From Streptomyces sp. LX-29 (lineage in GTDB: Bacteria > Actinomycetota > Actinomycetes > Streptomycetales > Streptomycetaceae): a stretch of DNA of 64,000 nt. The notes beneath the pieces were generated by a model. The model saw only the letters and a program-made list of their open reading frames with translations, searched no databases and was not told where the DNA came from. The position numbers were made by a program, and so were the translations under genes. The DNA is taken from the NCBI RefSeq assembly GCF_029541745.1, contig NZ_CP089746.1, forward strand, positions 1,426,001-1,490,000, in the 5' to 3' direction. Below are positions 53,000-62,190 of this stretch, one piece after another (the first letter of the stretch is position 1; each line of letters starts with the position of its first letter).

Positions 53000-54928
53000 T
53001 CAACGTGGCACGGTGTCCAGGGAGACCACGTCCAGCCAGGCGGCGAGGGAGATCGGATCGGGCGGCTCTCCGGTGCGGTCCCATACGGCCCGGTGGACGC
53101 CCCGCACCAGCTCCGGCCGCTGCCGCAGGGCGTGAGCGGCACGCCGCTCGCCCACGGCGCCCAGTGCCACGCCGAGGCCCGCCCAGGCGCCCGCGGTCGC
53201 ACGCCGCGCGTCCGGGTCCCAGACCTCCGGCGCGCAGCCGGCGTCGACGATCTCTCTCAGATACAGCTTCAGCGCGCCCGCCGCGTCATCGGCGGTCAGC
53301 CGGATGTCGGCGGCGCGGGCTCCGGGCACGACCGTCTCCGGGGCCTGACACAGCGGCTCGGCGTTCTCCAGCGCTCGGGGGTCGGCCAGTCGCACCCGGA
53401 ACAGCGCGGCTCGTACGTCCAACTGGGGGACATCGGGGTCCGCTCGCAGGAGGGGCCGCCGGTCGAAGGGGAGCGGCCCGGGGTCGCCGGCACGCTTGAG
53501 CCAGGCGTCCGCCGCGCACGCCACCAGCACGGCGTCGGGCGCGAGATGGTGCAGTCGCCAGGCCATGGCGTGGTCGTCCGCGACGGCATGAGCCGTGGTG
53601 AGGATGTGCGCGGGCAGCGGCTCCTCGACCCACGCGGCGACCGTCTCGGTCAGCCGGTCCACCAGCCGCCGTCCCAACGGTGTGAGGCCGGGCTCCTCGC
53701 GCAGTCCCGGCAGGACGCGTGACAGCTGACACCGCCACAGCGCGTACTCGAACCCGGCCAGGTCGCGGTTCCCGGCGTCCTCGACACCGCCCGTGGCGGC
53801 CCGCAGACCGCGGCCCCGCCAGAACCGCGCCACCGCCGTGAAGGCATAGACCCCTTGCAACATCCCGCGCAGCGGCCGGGGTTCATTGCGCCACGGGGCG
53901 TACAGATGGGCTTCGGCGTCCGAGTCGACCAGCGAGTACATGTGCGTCAGCACGTTGAGCTTGCTGTGGTGGATCTCGTGTGCCAGGGTCGCGGCCAGCT
54001 GCACGGCGTCCAGCGGCTCGCTGGCGGCCAGGCGGCCGACACCGTCCGCCGACGTGGCGCTGCTCGGGTGGTGGAGATTCTCCGCGGGGAGCGGTTCGAC
54101 CGTGCGCAGGAACGCGGCCACGTCGGCCGCGGACTGCGGATCGGCCTCCACCAGCAGCGGCCACGCCTCCCGTAACCGGGCCTCCCAGCGGTCGGCCGCG
54201 CGGTCGGACAGCCGCTCGGGCGGCACCGGACCGATGTGGTGGGGGCCGAGGTCGTCCAGGAACACGGGTCTGGTCGGCGCCGGCGAACCGAGATCGACCC
54301 GGCGGGCCGGCTGCCAGGTGTCCGTCGTCTGATCGAGTGGGCCGGGAACGTGCACCTCACGGCCCGCGCCGTCGCGTATGGTCAGCGCCCCGCCGTGGGA
54401 GCGGACTTCGGCGACGCCCCAGGGCTCACCACCGGGGAGCGGGGGCAGCGACGCTCGGCCCAGGCTGGGCAGCCAGACCGTTCCGGCCCGGGTCGGAACG
54501 GTCTGGGTGAACTCCAGGCCGGCCAGGACGGCCGCCGCGGCGGCCAGCGCGTGCAGATGCCCGACCTCGACCCAGACCGGCACGTCGGTGGCCGAGGGGC
54601 CGCGCAGCCGACGCAGCAGGCGGCCGAGCCACAGGCCAGTCTCCGGCAGCAACAGCAGTTCCTCGACCGACACACGGTCCCGCCGCTCCGCCGCGAGGAG
54701 CAGTTCCCAGGCGCCGGCCGCGGCGGGGAGCGGACCGGAGATTCCGGGCCGCTCCGCCTCCATGTCCATCAGGAGGTCGAACAGCAGCAGCCGATGGCTG
54801 CGCTCGGCCTCCCACAACCGCCGGTACGCCCCGGCATCACCCGCTCCACCGGCGACGGCGTCGTACTGCGCCCGGGACAGCTCGTGCCGCCGGCCACGGT
54901 CGTGCGCGCCCGGCGACGGTTCAGGCAT
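53000..54928 (-). CDS. HExxH motif-containing peptide modification protein
   Basis: 642 residues with no signal peptide. The central motif LAHEIHHSKLNVL (about residue 320) is the H-E-x2-H of the mod_HExxH family, found beside FxSxx-type peptides; some members are now described as alpha-ketoglutarate-type peptide beta-hydroxylases rather than proteases. Flanking conserved-looking parts are ERLSDRAADRWEARLREAW upstream and LYAPWRNEPRPLRGMLQGVY downstream. The start lies inside the end of the small peptide gene (8-nt overlap), so the two are translationally coupled. No radical SAM domain is fused or adjacent, unlike many relatives. ATG 54928 is chosen over GTG 54958 mainly for the start codon. 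Confidence 0.82.
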   Translation of the reverse strand: MPEPSPGAHDRGRRHELSRAQYDAVAGGAGDAGAYRRLWEAERSHRLLLFDLLMDMEAERPGISGPLPAAAGAWELLLAAERRDRVSVEELLLLPETGLWLGRLLRRLRGPSATDVPVWVEVGHLHALAAAAAVLAGLEFTQTVPTRAGTVWLPSLGRASLPPLPGGEPWGVAEVRSHGGALTIRDGAGREVHVPGPLDQTTDTWQPARRVDLGSPAPTRPVFLDDLGPHHIGPVPPERLSDRAADRWEARLREAWPLLVEADPQSAADVAAFLRTVEPLPAENLHHPSSATSADGVGRLAASEPLDAVQLAATLAHEIHHSKLNVLTHMYSLVDSDAEAHLYAPWRNEPRPLRGMLQGVYAFTAVARFWRGRGLRAATGGVEDAGNRDLAGFEYALWRCQLSRVLPGLREEPGLTPLGRRLVDRLTETVAAWVEEPLPAHILTTAHAVADDHAMAWRLHHLAPDAVLVACAADAWLKRAGDPGPLPFDRRPLLRADPDVPQLDVRAALFRVRLADPRALENAEPLCQAPETVVPGARAADIRLTADDAAGALKLYLREIVDAGCAPEVWDPDARRATAGAWAGLGVALGAVGERRAAHALRQRPELVRGVHRAVWDRTGEPPDPISLAAWLDVVSLDTVPR

Positions 54929-55187
54929 GGCGCCGCCGCTCTCCCCGCGTCTGCGCACGGGCGGCGCGGTGCCCCTGACTACCGCTCCCGCTGGTCATCC
55001 CCTGGTGTTCGAGTCCCCGCAGCAGCCGATGCTTGCCCCTGTCCCGTTCTCGGCTGTCCAGCGCTCGTAGCTGCTCAAGCGTGACTCCCCCGAGGTCGAG
55101 AAGCTCGGACTCGATAGCGGCGGCGGCCTGGTCCATCGTGACGGCGTCCTCCCAGCGTCCGGGCCGGGCTCGGCCCGCTGCACTCAT
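54921..55187 (-). CDS. Candidate precursor peptide with FxSxx-type leader
   Basis: 88 residues. The middle segment ELLDLGGVTLEQLRALD followed by HRLLRGL resembles the D-L-x-G-V-x-L-x2-L-R-A-L leader of FxSxx-COOH peptides, which guide modification enzymes. The C-terminus is different: it is Gly/Ser then Arg/His-rich (TSGSGSQGHRAARAQ) and does not end in F-x-S-x-x. Either this is a variant precursor whose core is the His/Arg-rich tail, or an adaptor derived from one. ATG 55187 follows GGGGAC; an internal ATG at 55136 just before the leader is possible. Its stop overlaps the HExxH gene start by 8 nt. Confidence 0.65.
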   Translation of the reverse strand: MSAAGRARPGRWEDAVTMDQAAAAIESELLDLGGVTLEQLRALDSRERDRGKHRLLRGLEHQGMTSGSGSQGHRAARAQTRGERRRHA

Positions 55188-55259
55188 GATGTCCCCGGCC
55201 GCGGAGACCGGAAACCCCGTGTCTCGGACAGACTTTCGCCCAAAATTGACGTGTTCCGA

Positions 55260-56114
55260 TCATTCGAGCGCCGTCACCGCACGCCGGAAGGCGTCCAGCG
55301 CCGGGGTCCCCGAGTCCACCGCTCCGATGGCCTCGCAGAGCAGGTCGAGTCCGCCGGGGAAGAGTCCGCAGGTGTCGAGCAGATCGAGGAGTTGGGTGCG
55401 GGTCACCGGCGAGCGCGGCACGCCGCTGGCGATCTCGGCGGGCAGCAGGCCGAGCACCAGCTCGCGGGAGGTCGGGTCGACCATCGCCGGGACGGCCTCC
55501 AGGGCCTGGACGAGGCGTCGGCGCCGGGCCGCGGCGGGGCGGACGGGCACCGGCGGGCCCGGCGTCGGGTCCGCGGCGATCAGCCGGCGGAAGGCGGCGA
55601 TGTGGTGGCACGGCGCGACCGTGGCGCCCGGGGCGGGAGTCTCGCGGGGCGGCCGACGGATTTCGGCCAGCCAGTCCCGCAGCGCGGGGGCCGGTACGAG
55701 ACCGGGGTGGCGGGCGGCGAGCGCGGCGTCCGGGTCCAGACCGCGGGGGGCGACGGTCGTGGCGTCCGCGCACAACAGCCGGCGGTGGCCGTCGGGTTCG
55801 GCCATCGCCGGGCCGGACCACACGATCAGCAGGGCGTCCGCGCGGTGCGCCGCGGGATCGCCGAACAGCGCCTCGTGGACCGTCACCCGGCCCGCGGGCC
55901 GGAGCGACGGCCCCCACTCGGGGCCCGCGGCCGCCTCGGCCTCCGGAGACCCCGACAGCAGCAGGGCCACGTCCTCCGGCTCCAGCCCGGCGGCCCGGAG
56001 CCGGCGCGCGCAGTCCAGCATGTCCCCCACCGCCCCGTCAGCCCGCCAGGAGGGCTCCTCGGCGCAGACCTCCACGCCCACCAGAACCGCCCGGATGCGC
56101 AGGCCCGTCGTCAT
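55260..56114 (-). CDS. EAD-containing, degenerate caspase-like protein
   Basis: 284 residues. The N-terminal 130 residues look like a caspase-family fold: an initial strand IRAVLVGVEVC, then ADALLIVWSGPAMAEPDGHR with RLLCADAT. In active relatives the SGHG motif supplies the catalytic His; here it reads SGPAM, so the site appears lost. Residues 195-280 (LVQALEAVPAMVDPTSRELV, then LLDLLDTCGLFPGGLDLLCE) match the effector-associated domain pattern also seen at the start of the VMAP protein. It is first in the minus-strand operon, 72 nt before the peptide gene. ATG 56114 follows GAGGGGGCGAG. It may be an adaptor or a dead effector. Confidence 0.7.
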   Translation of the reverse strand: MTTGLRIRAVLVGVEVCAEEPSWRADGAVGDMLDCARRLRAAGLEPEDVALLLSGSPEAEAAAGPEWGPSLRPAGRVTVHEALFGDPAAHRADALLIVWSGPAMAEPDGHRRLLCADATTVAPRGLDPDAALAARHPGLVPAPALRDWLAEIRRPPRETPAPGATVAPCHHIAAFRRLIAADPTPGPPVPVRPAAARRRRLVQALEAVPAMVDPTSRELVLGLLPAEIASGVPRSPVTRTQLLDLLDTCGLFPGGLDLLCEAIGAVDSGTPALDAFRRAVTALE

Positions 56115-56286
56115 CCCGCTCGCCCCCTCGAGGACCCCGATTTCCCGTCGTCTCGTCAAGTCTGCGTCATCGAGCGGTAGATGGTGTGCGAAAACACTCA
56201 CGGACTCGGTGACAGCGCCCCGTGGATTTCCTATGCTGAATTCCGCTGCAATCGCCGTATCGCGGACCTGAAAAGAGGGACACGCA

Positions 56287-56640
56287 ATGCACATTCACAG
56301 CTGGGAGTCGTCCGATCTGAAGTTTGAGCCCGACTACAACGTCAAGGCGCAGCGGCTGCCGCGTTTCGACGGCGCGGACGAGCCGTATGAGGGCGGGGCG
56401 TGGGTCATCGTGCCGCCGCACACCACGATGTCCGAACACGTCAATCCGGACGGGGAGTCCGAGTTGTTCTACATCGTCTCGGGTTCCGGGGAGCTCGAGG
56501 TGTCGGGTGAGCGCCGGCGGGTGAAGTTCGGGGACTCGGTCTTCATTCCGCCGCACGAGAAGCACCTGTTGGTGAACGACGGGGACGAGCCGGTGGTCTT
56601 CCTGTCGCTGTGGTGGGGTGGCAAGCCGGGCATAGCGTGA
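56287..56640 (+). CDS. Stand-alone cupin domain protein (possible N-N-bond-forming partner)
   Basis: 117 residues, a single cupin barrel. Motif 1 region SEHVNPDGESELFYIVSGSG gives a His and Glu, and motif 2 GDSVFIPPHEKHLLVN gives two His residues, enough for a metal site. ATG 56287 follows AAAAGAGGGA, and a terminator closes the gene, so it is a separate transcript. It lies just beyond the 3' end of the N-hydroxylase/DAO/MetRS operon. In known hydrazine synthetases a cupin is fused to a MetRS-like domain and performs the rearrangement that makes the N-N bond; this gene is the only cupin in the window and could fill that role (inference). A generic isomerase or dioxygenase is the alternative. 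Confidence 0.75.
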   Translation: MHIHSWESSDLKFEPDYNVKAQRLPRFDGADEPYEGGAWVIVPPHTTMSEHVNPDGESELFYIVSGSGELEVSGERRRVKFGDSVFIPPHEKHLLVNDGDEPVVFLSLWWGGKPGIA

Positions 56641-56646
56641 CGGCGC

Positions 56647-56678
56647 GTGGTCGGGTTCCCGTACGGGAACCCGACCAC
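56647..56678. terminator. Perfect long hairpin between cupin and FMN-binding genes
   Basis: Arms GTGGTCGGGTTCCCG and CGGGAACCCGACCAC (15 bp, perfect) are separated by TA. It lies between convergent genes and probably ends both transcripts. Confidence 0.8.
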
Positions 56679-56728
56679 GTCGCGGTGTTCAGGGTCGTCG
56701 CGGCCCGCGCGGCGATGACGTGCGCCGT

Positions 56729-57421
56729 TCAGCGCGGCCCGCGTCGCGCCAACGCGCCGATGTGGGGCGGTATGTCGACGTCCGTCGGCAGCGCCGGGTC
56801 CGGCATCGGGGCGCCGTGGACCGTGGTCACCGGCACCACCCCGGCCCACAGGCCCAGTGCGGCGTCCGGTCCGTCGCCGTCGTCCGGCGGGCCGGTGCGG
56901 ACCTTGACCGACGCCTCGTCCAGGTGCAGCGCGAGCAGCGTGGTGGCGGCCAGCTCCCGGCGGTTGGGGCGCCGTGCGTAGTCCCACTGGCCGGGGGCGC
57001 ACCGCTCGGTGAGCGCGCGCAGCCCGGCCAGTTTCTCCTCCGGTTCCGTGACCACCCGTGGAATTCCGTAGACCATGGCGCTGCGGTAATTGATGCTGTG
57101 CTCGAAAACCGAGCGGGCGAGGACGATTCCATCGACCTGGGTCACCGTCACGCACACCGTGGAATCGGGTGCCTGGACAAGGCTTCGACTGGCGACGGAG
57201 CCGTGCAGATAAAGCGTGTCGCCGTCGACTCCGTAAACCGTGGGCACGACCATGGGAACGCCGTCGACCACCACCCCGAGATGGCAGAGGAATCCGGCAG
57301 CGAGAACCTCGTCGAGATCGGCGCGAGCGGTGCGTCCTTTCTCTCGTGCCCGGCGGAGCCGGGTGCGTTCGGTGACCGCCAGCCGCGGCCCGGCGGACAG
57401 CTCTGCTGCTTCTTCCCTCAC
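56729..57421 (-). CDS. Pyridoxamine 5'-phosphate oxidase family (FMN-binding split barrel) protein
   Basis: 230 residues. FLCHLGVVVDGVPMVVPTVYGVDGD, LYLHGSVASRSL and RSAMVYGIPRVV, shortened at ends, match the NimA-like/flavin-nucleotide-binding branch of the PNPOx family, which reduces small molecules with FMN or F420-like cofactors. GTG 57421 has GAGGGG eight bases upstream; GTG 57430 is an alternative. It is 48 nt downstream of the APC gene on the same strand and is probably the last gene of the N-hydroxylase operon, where it could tailor or detoxify a reactive nitrogen product (inference). Confidence 0.83.
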   Translation of the reverse strand: MREEAAELSAGPRLAVTERTRLRRAREKGRTARADLDEVLAAGFLCHLGVVVDGVPMVVPTVYGVDGDTLYLHGSVASRSLVQAPDSTVCVTVTQVDGIVLARSVFEHSINYRSAMVYGIPRVVTEPEEKLAGLRALTERCAPGQWDYARRPNRRELAATTLLALHLDEASVKVRTGPPDDGDGPDAALGLWAGVVPVTTVHGAPMPDPALPTDVDIPPHIGALARRGPR

Positions 57422-57469
57422 GACTGACACCCCTCATCGCTGCGGAACATGGGCCCTCCCGGTGTGCCC

Positions 57470-58618
57470 TCACCCTCTCATTCCGGCGCGCCGGTCCGCC
57501 CACACCCACCAGCCGGCGGCGACCGCCACCGCCACCGGCAGCAGCAGCGCGGCGCCCGCCGCCACCGTCATGACCAGCAGGGCGGCCAGGGCGCCCAGCG
57601 CCTCCGGGCCCACGCCTGCCGGCGGGAGGGTGGCGACGGCCAGGACCAGGGTGTAGATGGCCCAGGTCATCGCGGCGGGCCCGGCGAGCAGCGCGCCCAC
57701 ACCCCAGGAGCCCGCCGCCGCGGCGCCGAGCACCGTCAGGCTGAGCCCCACGCAGAGCGCGACCCGCGCCGGCTCGGAGGGGCGCGCCCGGCCGGGGCCC
57801 GCCGCGGCCAGGAGCGTGTCCAGGAAGCGGGCGGCCGCGCGCAGGTTGGTCAGGCAGTAGGTCAGGCAGACGACGGCCGCGGCCGCGCCCCACACCGCCG
57901 CCACGGCGTCCGGCGGCGGCTGCGGGTCGGCGTCCCGTACCCATGGCCGCAGGGCCAGCAGATAGCCGGCGGCGACGATCAGCACTCCGCCGCCCACCGC
58001 CGGCACCAGCCCGCGCCGTCTCCCCCGCGCGCCCGCCGCCGGCACCGCGGTCTCCATGCCGACGAGGGCGAACAGCAGCAGGAAGGCGAGTGGCAGCGCA
58101 CCCTGGCCCGCGCCGTCGAACACCTCGCCGCGCAGCAACCCCGGCCACGGCCAGAAACCGGCCGTGAGGACGACGACGGCGGCGAGCCTGACCCGCCGGG
58201 CCGCCGCGCCCGGCGCCACCCCGCGCCCGGCGAGCAGGGCCGCCGCGGCCAGCACGGCGGCCCCGGCCGCGTACGGCGCCCAGGAGGCGGCGCCGTACGC
58301 GGCGGTGACGAACCGGCCGGCGGCCAGCGCGATGGCGGCCTGGCCGATGAGAAAGCCGATCAGGTACATCGCGGTGACCGCGGCGCCGGCGGGCGGGCCG
58401 AAGCGTTCGCCGGCCAGCGCGGCGGCGCCCGCCCGGGAGCCGCCGGCCAGCCCGAGCGCGGTGGACCAGCACAGGGCGAAGACGCCCAGCAGCGCCCAGG
58501 CCGTCCAGGTGTCCCCGCCCCCGCCGGTCCCCGCGAGCGCGACCGGAGGCAGCAACAGCAGCCCGACCCCCAGCACCGACTCCGCGAACGCCAGGGGGCG
58601 GGGCACCCGCGGGGTCAC
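57470..58618 (-). CDS. APC-superfamily amino-acid transporter-like membrane protein
   Basis: 382 residues, about 11-12 hydrophobic segments, with opening PLAFAESVLGVGLLLLPPVA typical of APC permeases, whose unwound first helix (G-V-G) binds the amino group of the substrate. VGMETAVPAAG is the sixth-helix counterpart. The GTG start overlaps the MetRS-like stop by 4 nt (GTGA). In this operon it may export the product or import an amino-acid precursor (inference). Confidence 0.82.
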   Translation of the reverse strand: MTPRVPRPLAFAESVLGVGLLLLPPVALAGTGGGGDTWTAWALLGVFALCWSTALGLAGGSRAGAAALAGERFGPPAGAAVTAMYLIGFLIGQAAIALAAGRFVTAAYGAASWAPYAAGAAVLAAAALLAGRGVAPGAAARRVRLAAVVVLTAGFWPWPGLLRGEVFDGAGQGALPLAFLLLFALVGMETAVPAAGARGRRRGLVPAVGGGVLIVAAGYLLALRPWVRDADPQPPPDAVAAVWGAAAAVVCLTYCLTNLRAAARFLDTLLAAAGPGRARPSEPARVALCVGLSLTVLGAAAAGSWGVGALLAGPAAMTWAIYTLVLAVATLPPAGVGPEALGALAALLVMTVAAGAALLLPVAVAVAAGWWVWADRRAGMRG

Positions 58619-60255
58619 GCATGCACCCCCTGGAAGAACGGCGACAGGGGCCCGGTGAGCCGGTGTCCGGCCGCCAGCAGCGGCTCGACGCCCGGCCAGG
58701 CGGGGGTGCCGGTGAACGGGTCGACCGGGGCGACGCCGAGGCGCCCCAGTACATAGGCCGACCAGCCCGGCATGATGGGCGCGCTCACCGCCGCCACCCG
58801 CGCCAGCAGCTCCAGGTGGGTGACCAGCCGCATCCGGTACTCCACCCCGCCGCTGGTGCGCCAGGCGCGCAGCATCGGCAGGTCCTTCGCCAGCCGGTCG
58901 ATCGCGGCGGCGATCAGCTTGGTGGCGCGCTGCGGGGAGAAGGCTTGCGGCGAGAGGGCCTCGGCCACCTCCTGCGGCAGCTTTCTGGCCATGACCGCCA
59001 GTTCGCCGGTGAGCAGCCCGACGTCCGGCACCTCCTTCTCGAAGTCCTCGCAGGCCAGCGCCACGATGTCACCGGCCCACTGCTGGAGGTTCTGCACCAG
59101 CAGGGTGTCGACGGTCTCGTCGAACTCGCGGGCGTAGAAGTTGGTCTGCTCCCGCTCGGGGCCGGTCAGGCACAGATGGAAGCGGAGCGCGTCGGCGGAG
59201 ACCTGGCGCAGGAACTCCCCGCCCCAGATGGCGTGGCCGCGGCTGGTGGAGAACTTGTCCCCCTCCAGCCGGTAGAACTCGTTGATGATGATCTGGGACG
59301 GCAGGGTCAGCTCGCCGTGCGCCATCAGCAGCGAGGGCCACAGGATGGCGTGCGAGAAGCTGCAGTCGAAGCCGAGGAAGTGCACGATCTCGGTGTCCGG
59401 GTCGCTCCACCAGCGCTCCCAGCGCTCCGGGTCGCCCTCGGCCTCGGCGAGCCCGGCGGTCGCCGCGACATAGCCCCAGATGCCGCTGAACCAGGTGTCC
59501 AGGATGTGCCCTTCCCACTCGGGCAGCGGCACCGGGATGCCGTAGTCGGCCTCCCGGCTGACGGGGGTGTCCGGCAGCGGCCGGCTGATCATGTCGTCGA
59601 GGTAGGCGCGCAGCCGCGGCCGCCAGCTCTCGCCCTCGCCGGCCCGCGCGTAGTACTCGCCGAGCTGTTCGCGGTAGCGGTCCAGGGGGAAGACGATGCG
59701 CCGGAGGGAGGAGAGCACGGGGGTGGCGCCGCAGCGGGTGCAGTGCGCCTCCGCGAGCCCGGCCGGGTCCTGCGGCCGGCCGCACTCCTCGCAGTAGACG
59801 CCGTCGGAGGGGGCGGCGCAGAACTGGCAGGCGCCGCGCACCTCGGCCTCGTAGAGATAGCGGTCGCACGGCTCGCAGCGGAAGACCGGCAGCTCCTGGA
59901 CCTCCAGGGCGCCCTTGTTCCACAGGTCGAGGAAGAAGCGCTGCACGATCTTGGTGTGCAGGGGCTCGCGCAGCGGGCGGGTGAAGTAGTCGTGGCTCAT
60001 GTCGGCCAGCGCCAGCGTGGACTGCATCTTCTGGCCGAAGGCGTACGCGGTCTCCCGGGCGCCGCGGCCCAGTTCGTGGGCGCGGCGGGGGACGTAGCAG
60101 GAGTGCTCGTCGGAGTAGCCGACGTGTCGTACCTCGTGGCCGAGCTGGGCCAGGTGGCGGCGGAGCACGTCCGCGCCGAGGAAGGGGCCGGAGAGGTGGC
60201 CCAGGTGCAGGTCTCCGTTGGGGTTGGGCGGCGCGCTGGTGACGACGTAGGTCAT
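58615..60255 (-). CDS. Methionyl-tRNA-synthetase-like class I ligase of a biosynthetic operon
   Basis: 546 residues. The HIGH motif is HLGHLSG (near residue 17) and the KMSKS counterpart is KFSTS in [16 protein letters not shown] near 330. Four C-x2-C pairs between about residues 127 and 172 (CEPC, CQFC, CEEC, CTRC) form the MetRS zinc knuckles. A C-terminal helical bundle follows. Its operon neighbours are an N-hydroxylase, DAO and serine acetyltransferase, so it is probably not the housekeeping enzyme. In known hydrazine synthetases a MetRS-like domain uses ATP to ester-link an amino acid to N6-hydroxylysine. Here no cupin is fused. ATG 60255 overlaps the acetyltransferase stop (ATGA). Confidence 0.85.
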   Translation of the reverse strand: MTYVVTSAPPNPNGDLHLGHLSGPFLGADVLRRHLAQLGHEVRHVGYSDEHSCYVPRRAHELGRGARETAYAFGQKMQSTLALADMSHDYFTRPLREPLHTKIVQRFFLDLWNKGALEVQELPVFRCEPCDRYLYEAEVRGACQFCAAPSDGVYCEECGRPQDPAGLAEAHCTRCGATPVLSSLRRIVFPLDRYREQLGEYYARAGEGESWRPRLRAYLDDMISRPLPDTPVSREADYGIPVPLPEWEGHILDTWFSGIWGYVAATAGLAEAEGDPERWERWWSDPDTEIVHFLGFDCSFSHAILWPSLLMAHGELTLPSQIIINEFYRLEGDKFSTSRGHAIWGGEFLRQVSADALRFHLCLTGPEREQTNFYAREFDETVDTLLVQNLQQWAGDIVALACEDFEKEVPDVGLLTGELAVMARKLPQEVAEALSPQAFSPQRATKLIAAAIDRLAKDLPMLRAWRTSGGVEYRMRLVTHLELLARVAAVSAPIMPGWSAYVLGRLGVAPVDPFTGTPAWPGVEPLLAAGHRLTGPLSPFFQGVHA

Positions 60256-60995
60256 GGCGATGCGACTCCTTTGCTGAGTGGCGTGGTTGCCGCCGCGTGC
60301 AGTGAGCTGGAGGTGCCGGATGTGCCGGGGGTACTGGAACTGCCGGAGGTGCCGGAGGAGTTGTGGTTGCCGGAGGAGTTGGCGGAGCCGGAGGCCTGGG
60401 AGCCCGCGGTGTCGGCCGGGTCGTGGACGCGGGGGCGGGGGCAGGAGACCTTGGAGTGCGGCGGCACGTCCTCCAGGACGACCGCGCGAGCCCCGATGTA
60501 GGCGCCCTCCTCCACCGTGATCGGACCGAGCACGCTGGCCCCGACGCCGATCACCACCCCGTCCCGCACGGTGGGGTGGCGCTTGGCGCCCGGCGGCCGG
60601 CGTCGGTCCTTCCACCAGCCCACGGAGCCGAGGGTGACCTGGTGGTAGAGCATCACGTCGTCGCCGATCTCCACCGTCTCGCCGATGACGACGGCGGCCC
60701 CGTGGTCGATGAAGAAGCGGCGTCCGATCACCGCGCCGGGGTGGATGTCGATCCCGGTGAGGAAGCGGGCGGCCAGCGCCACCGCGCGGGCGGCCGTACG
60801 GTGGCCCCGGCGGTACCAGGCGTGCGCCACCCGGTGCGCCCACAGCGCGTGGATGTGCGGGTAGAGCAGGACCTCGCCGCGCGAGGTGGCGGCCGGGTCC
60901 TTGTCCATGACCACCGCGATGTCCTCGCGCATCTGCGCCAGCGCGCGCCGGAGCAGGGAGCGTCGGGCCGATGGTGCGCCATCACATGTGTGCAT
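60252..60995 (-). CDS. Serine O-acetyltransferase (CysE-like)
   Basis: 247 residues with a left-handed parallel beta-helix built of hexapeptide repeats. [20 protein letters not shown] holds the catalytic Asp-His region and [19 protein letters not shown] the acetyl-CoA site. The C-terminal 45 residues after HSKVSC are a Ser/Gly/Thr/Asn tail encoded by imperfect GGAGG/TGCCGG DNA repeats, unlike the short CysE tail. The enzyme would make O-acetylserine. No cysteine synthase is adjacent, so within this operon it may supply an activated serine to a nitrogen nucleophile, or acylate a serine product (inference). ATG 60995 follows GGAG. It overlaps the FAD gene by 14 nt. Confidence 0.88.
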   Translation of the reverse strand: MHTCDGAPSARRSLLRRALAQMREDIAVVMDKDPAATSRGEVLLYPHIHALWAHRVAHAWYRRGHRTAARAVALAARFLTGIDIHPGAVIGRRFFIDHGAAVVIGETVEIGDDVMLYHQVTLGSVGWWKDRRRPPGAKRHPTVRDGVVIGVGASVLGPITVEEGAYIGARAVVLEDVPPHSKVSCPRPRVHDPADTAGSQASGSANSSGNHNSSGTSGSSSTPGTSGTSSSLHAAATTPLSKGVASP

Positions 60996-62190
60996 AGGAA
61001 TGATCTCCAGCGGAGGGACGGCCGGCTGCGAATCGATCGGGGCGGTACGGCCGCAGCAGCTCCTCCTCGGTGGGGCCGGCCGGTCCCGTGCCGATGAGCT
61101 CCGCGGCCACCAGGGAGCCGACGACGGGGGCGGTCTTGAAGCCGCCGCCGCTGAAGCCCGTGGCGAGGTAGCAGCCCTCGGGTCCGGCCGGGCCGATGAC
61201 CGGTCGGCGGTCGGGCGTGTAGCCGTCGAACCCGGCACGGGTGCCGATCACCGGGGCGGTGGCGGCGGCCGGTACGCGACGGCCGACGGCGGCGCGGGCC
61301 GCGGTCAGCTCCTCGGGGGTCAACGGCGGCAGTTCGCGGTCCAGCTCCATGCCGTCGTCGCTGGGCACGCCGAAGAACATCCGGCCCGCGCCGTCGGGCC
61401 GGAAGTAGCGGCCGGTGGTGTCGTCGATGCAGGTGGGGATGGCGGGGGCGACCCCGTCCGGGCCGCCGGTGTCCGCTAGGGCGATGCCGATCCGGCGGGG
61501 GCGCACCGGCAGGTCGACGCCGAGCGGGCGGGCCAGTCGGGCGCCCCAGGCGCCCTGGGCGAGCACCACCGTGCCGGCCGCGATGCGACCGATGGACGTG
61601 GCGACTCCGGTGACCCGCTCGCCGCGGGTCTCCACCGCCTCCACCCGGGTGCCCTCGTACACCCGCAGTCCGTGCCGTCTGCCCGCGGCCAGCAGGGCCG
61701 CGGTGGTGGCCGCGGGGTCGGCGTAGCCGCCCTCCGGCTCGTACGCCGCCGCTCCGACCCCGTCCAGGTTCAGTCCGGGGTACAGCGAACGCACCTCGGC
61801 GAGGTCGATCACCCGGCTGGCGCCGCCGGCCCGGACCACGGCGTCGCTGTTGACGGCGAGTCGGTCGGCGTACTTCTCGTCCACCAGCATCACGAACCCG
61901 GTGCGCCGGTAGCCGCAGTCGCCGCCGATCGCCTCGGACCAGTTCTGGAAGACCGGCAGCGAGAGGGTGGCCAGCCGGGTGTCGGGGTGGGAGGTGTGGT
62001 GCAGCCGCAGCAGGCCGCCGGAGCGGGAGGTGGCGCCCTGCCAGGCGGCCCGGCCCTGCTCGCACAGGACCACCCGGCCTGCCCCGGCGGTCACCAGGGC
62101 GTGGGCGATGGCGGCGCCGACCACCCCGCCCCCGACGACCACCACCTCCGCGGTGGCCGCCGGGCCGGGTGTCGCGGGGGTCGCGGTCAC
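60982..62190 (-). CDS. FAD-dependent oxidoreductase, DAO/glycine-oxidase family
   Basis: 402 residues. The dinucleotide-binding motif is [18 protein letters not shown] at about residues 15-32, followed by [28 protein letters not shown] and [16 protein letters not shown] near the end form the FAD-closing C-terminal signature of the DAO family. DAO-type enzymes oxidise a C-N bond. In hydrazine pathways the homologous oxidase cleaves the lysine-derived adduct to release a hydrazino acid. GTG 62190 overlaps the hydroxylase stop (GTGA). It is unrelated in position to the disrupted DAO gene at 14.2 kb. Confidence 0.87.
   Translation of the reverse strand: MTATPATPGPAATAEVVVVGGGVVGAAIAHALVTAGAGRVVLCEQGRAAWQGATSRSGGLLRLHHTSHPDTRLATLSLPVFQNWSEAIGGDCGYRRTGFVMLVDEKYADRLAVNSDAVVRAGGASRVIDLAEVRSLYPGLNLDGVGAAAYEPEGGYADPAATTAALLAAGRRHGLRVYEGTRVEAVETRGERVTGVATSIGRIAAGTVVLAQGAWGARLARPLGVDLPVRPRRIGIALADTGGPDGVAPAIPTCIDDTTGRYFRPDGAGRMFFGVPSDDGMELDRELPPLTPEELTAARAAVGRRVPAAATAPVIGTRAGFDGYTPDRRPVIGPAGPEGCYLATGFSGGGFKTAPVVGSLVAAELIGTGPAGPTEEELLRPYRPDRFAAGRPSAGDHSYAHM

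Noticed and set aside
53000..54928. Simple zinc metalloprotease
   Set aside because: HExxH alone suggests a protease, but there is no signal peptide and the gene is coupled to an FxSxx-leader-like peptide, which fits the peptide-modification family better.
58615..60255. Housekeeping methionyl-tRNA synthetase metG
   Set aside because: The gene is stop-start coupled with CysE-, DAO- and N-hydroxylase-type biosynthetic genes, so a dedicated biosynthetic copy is more likely. A genome-wide search for a second metG would settle it.
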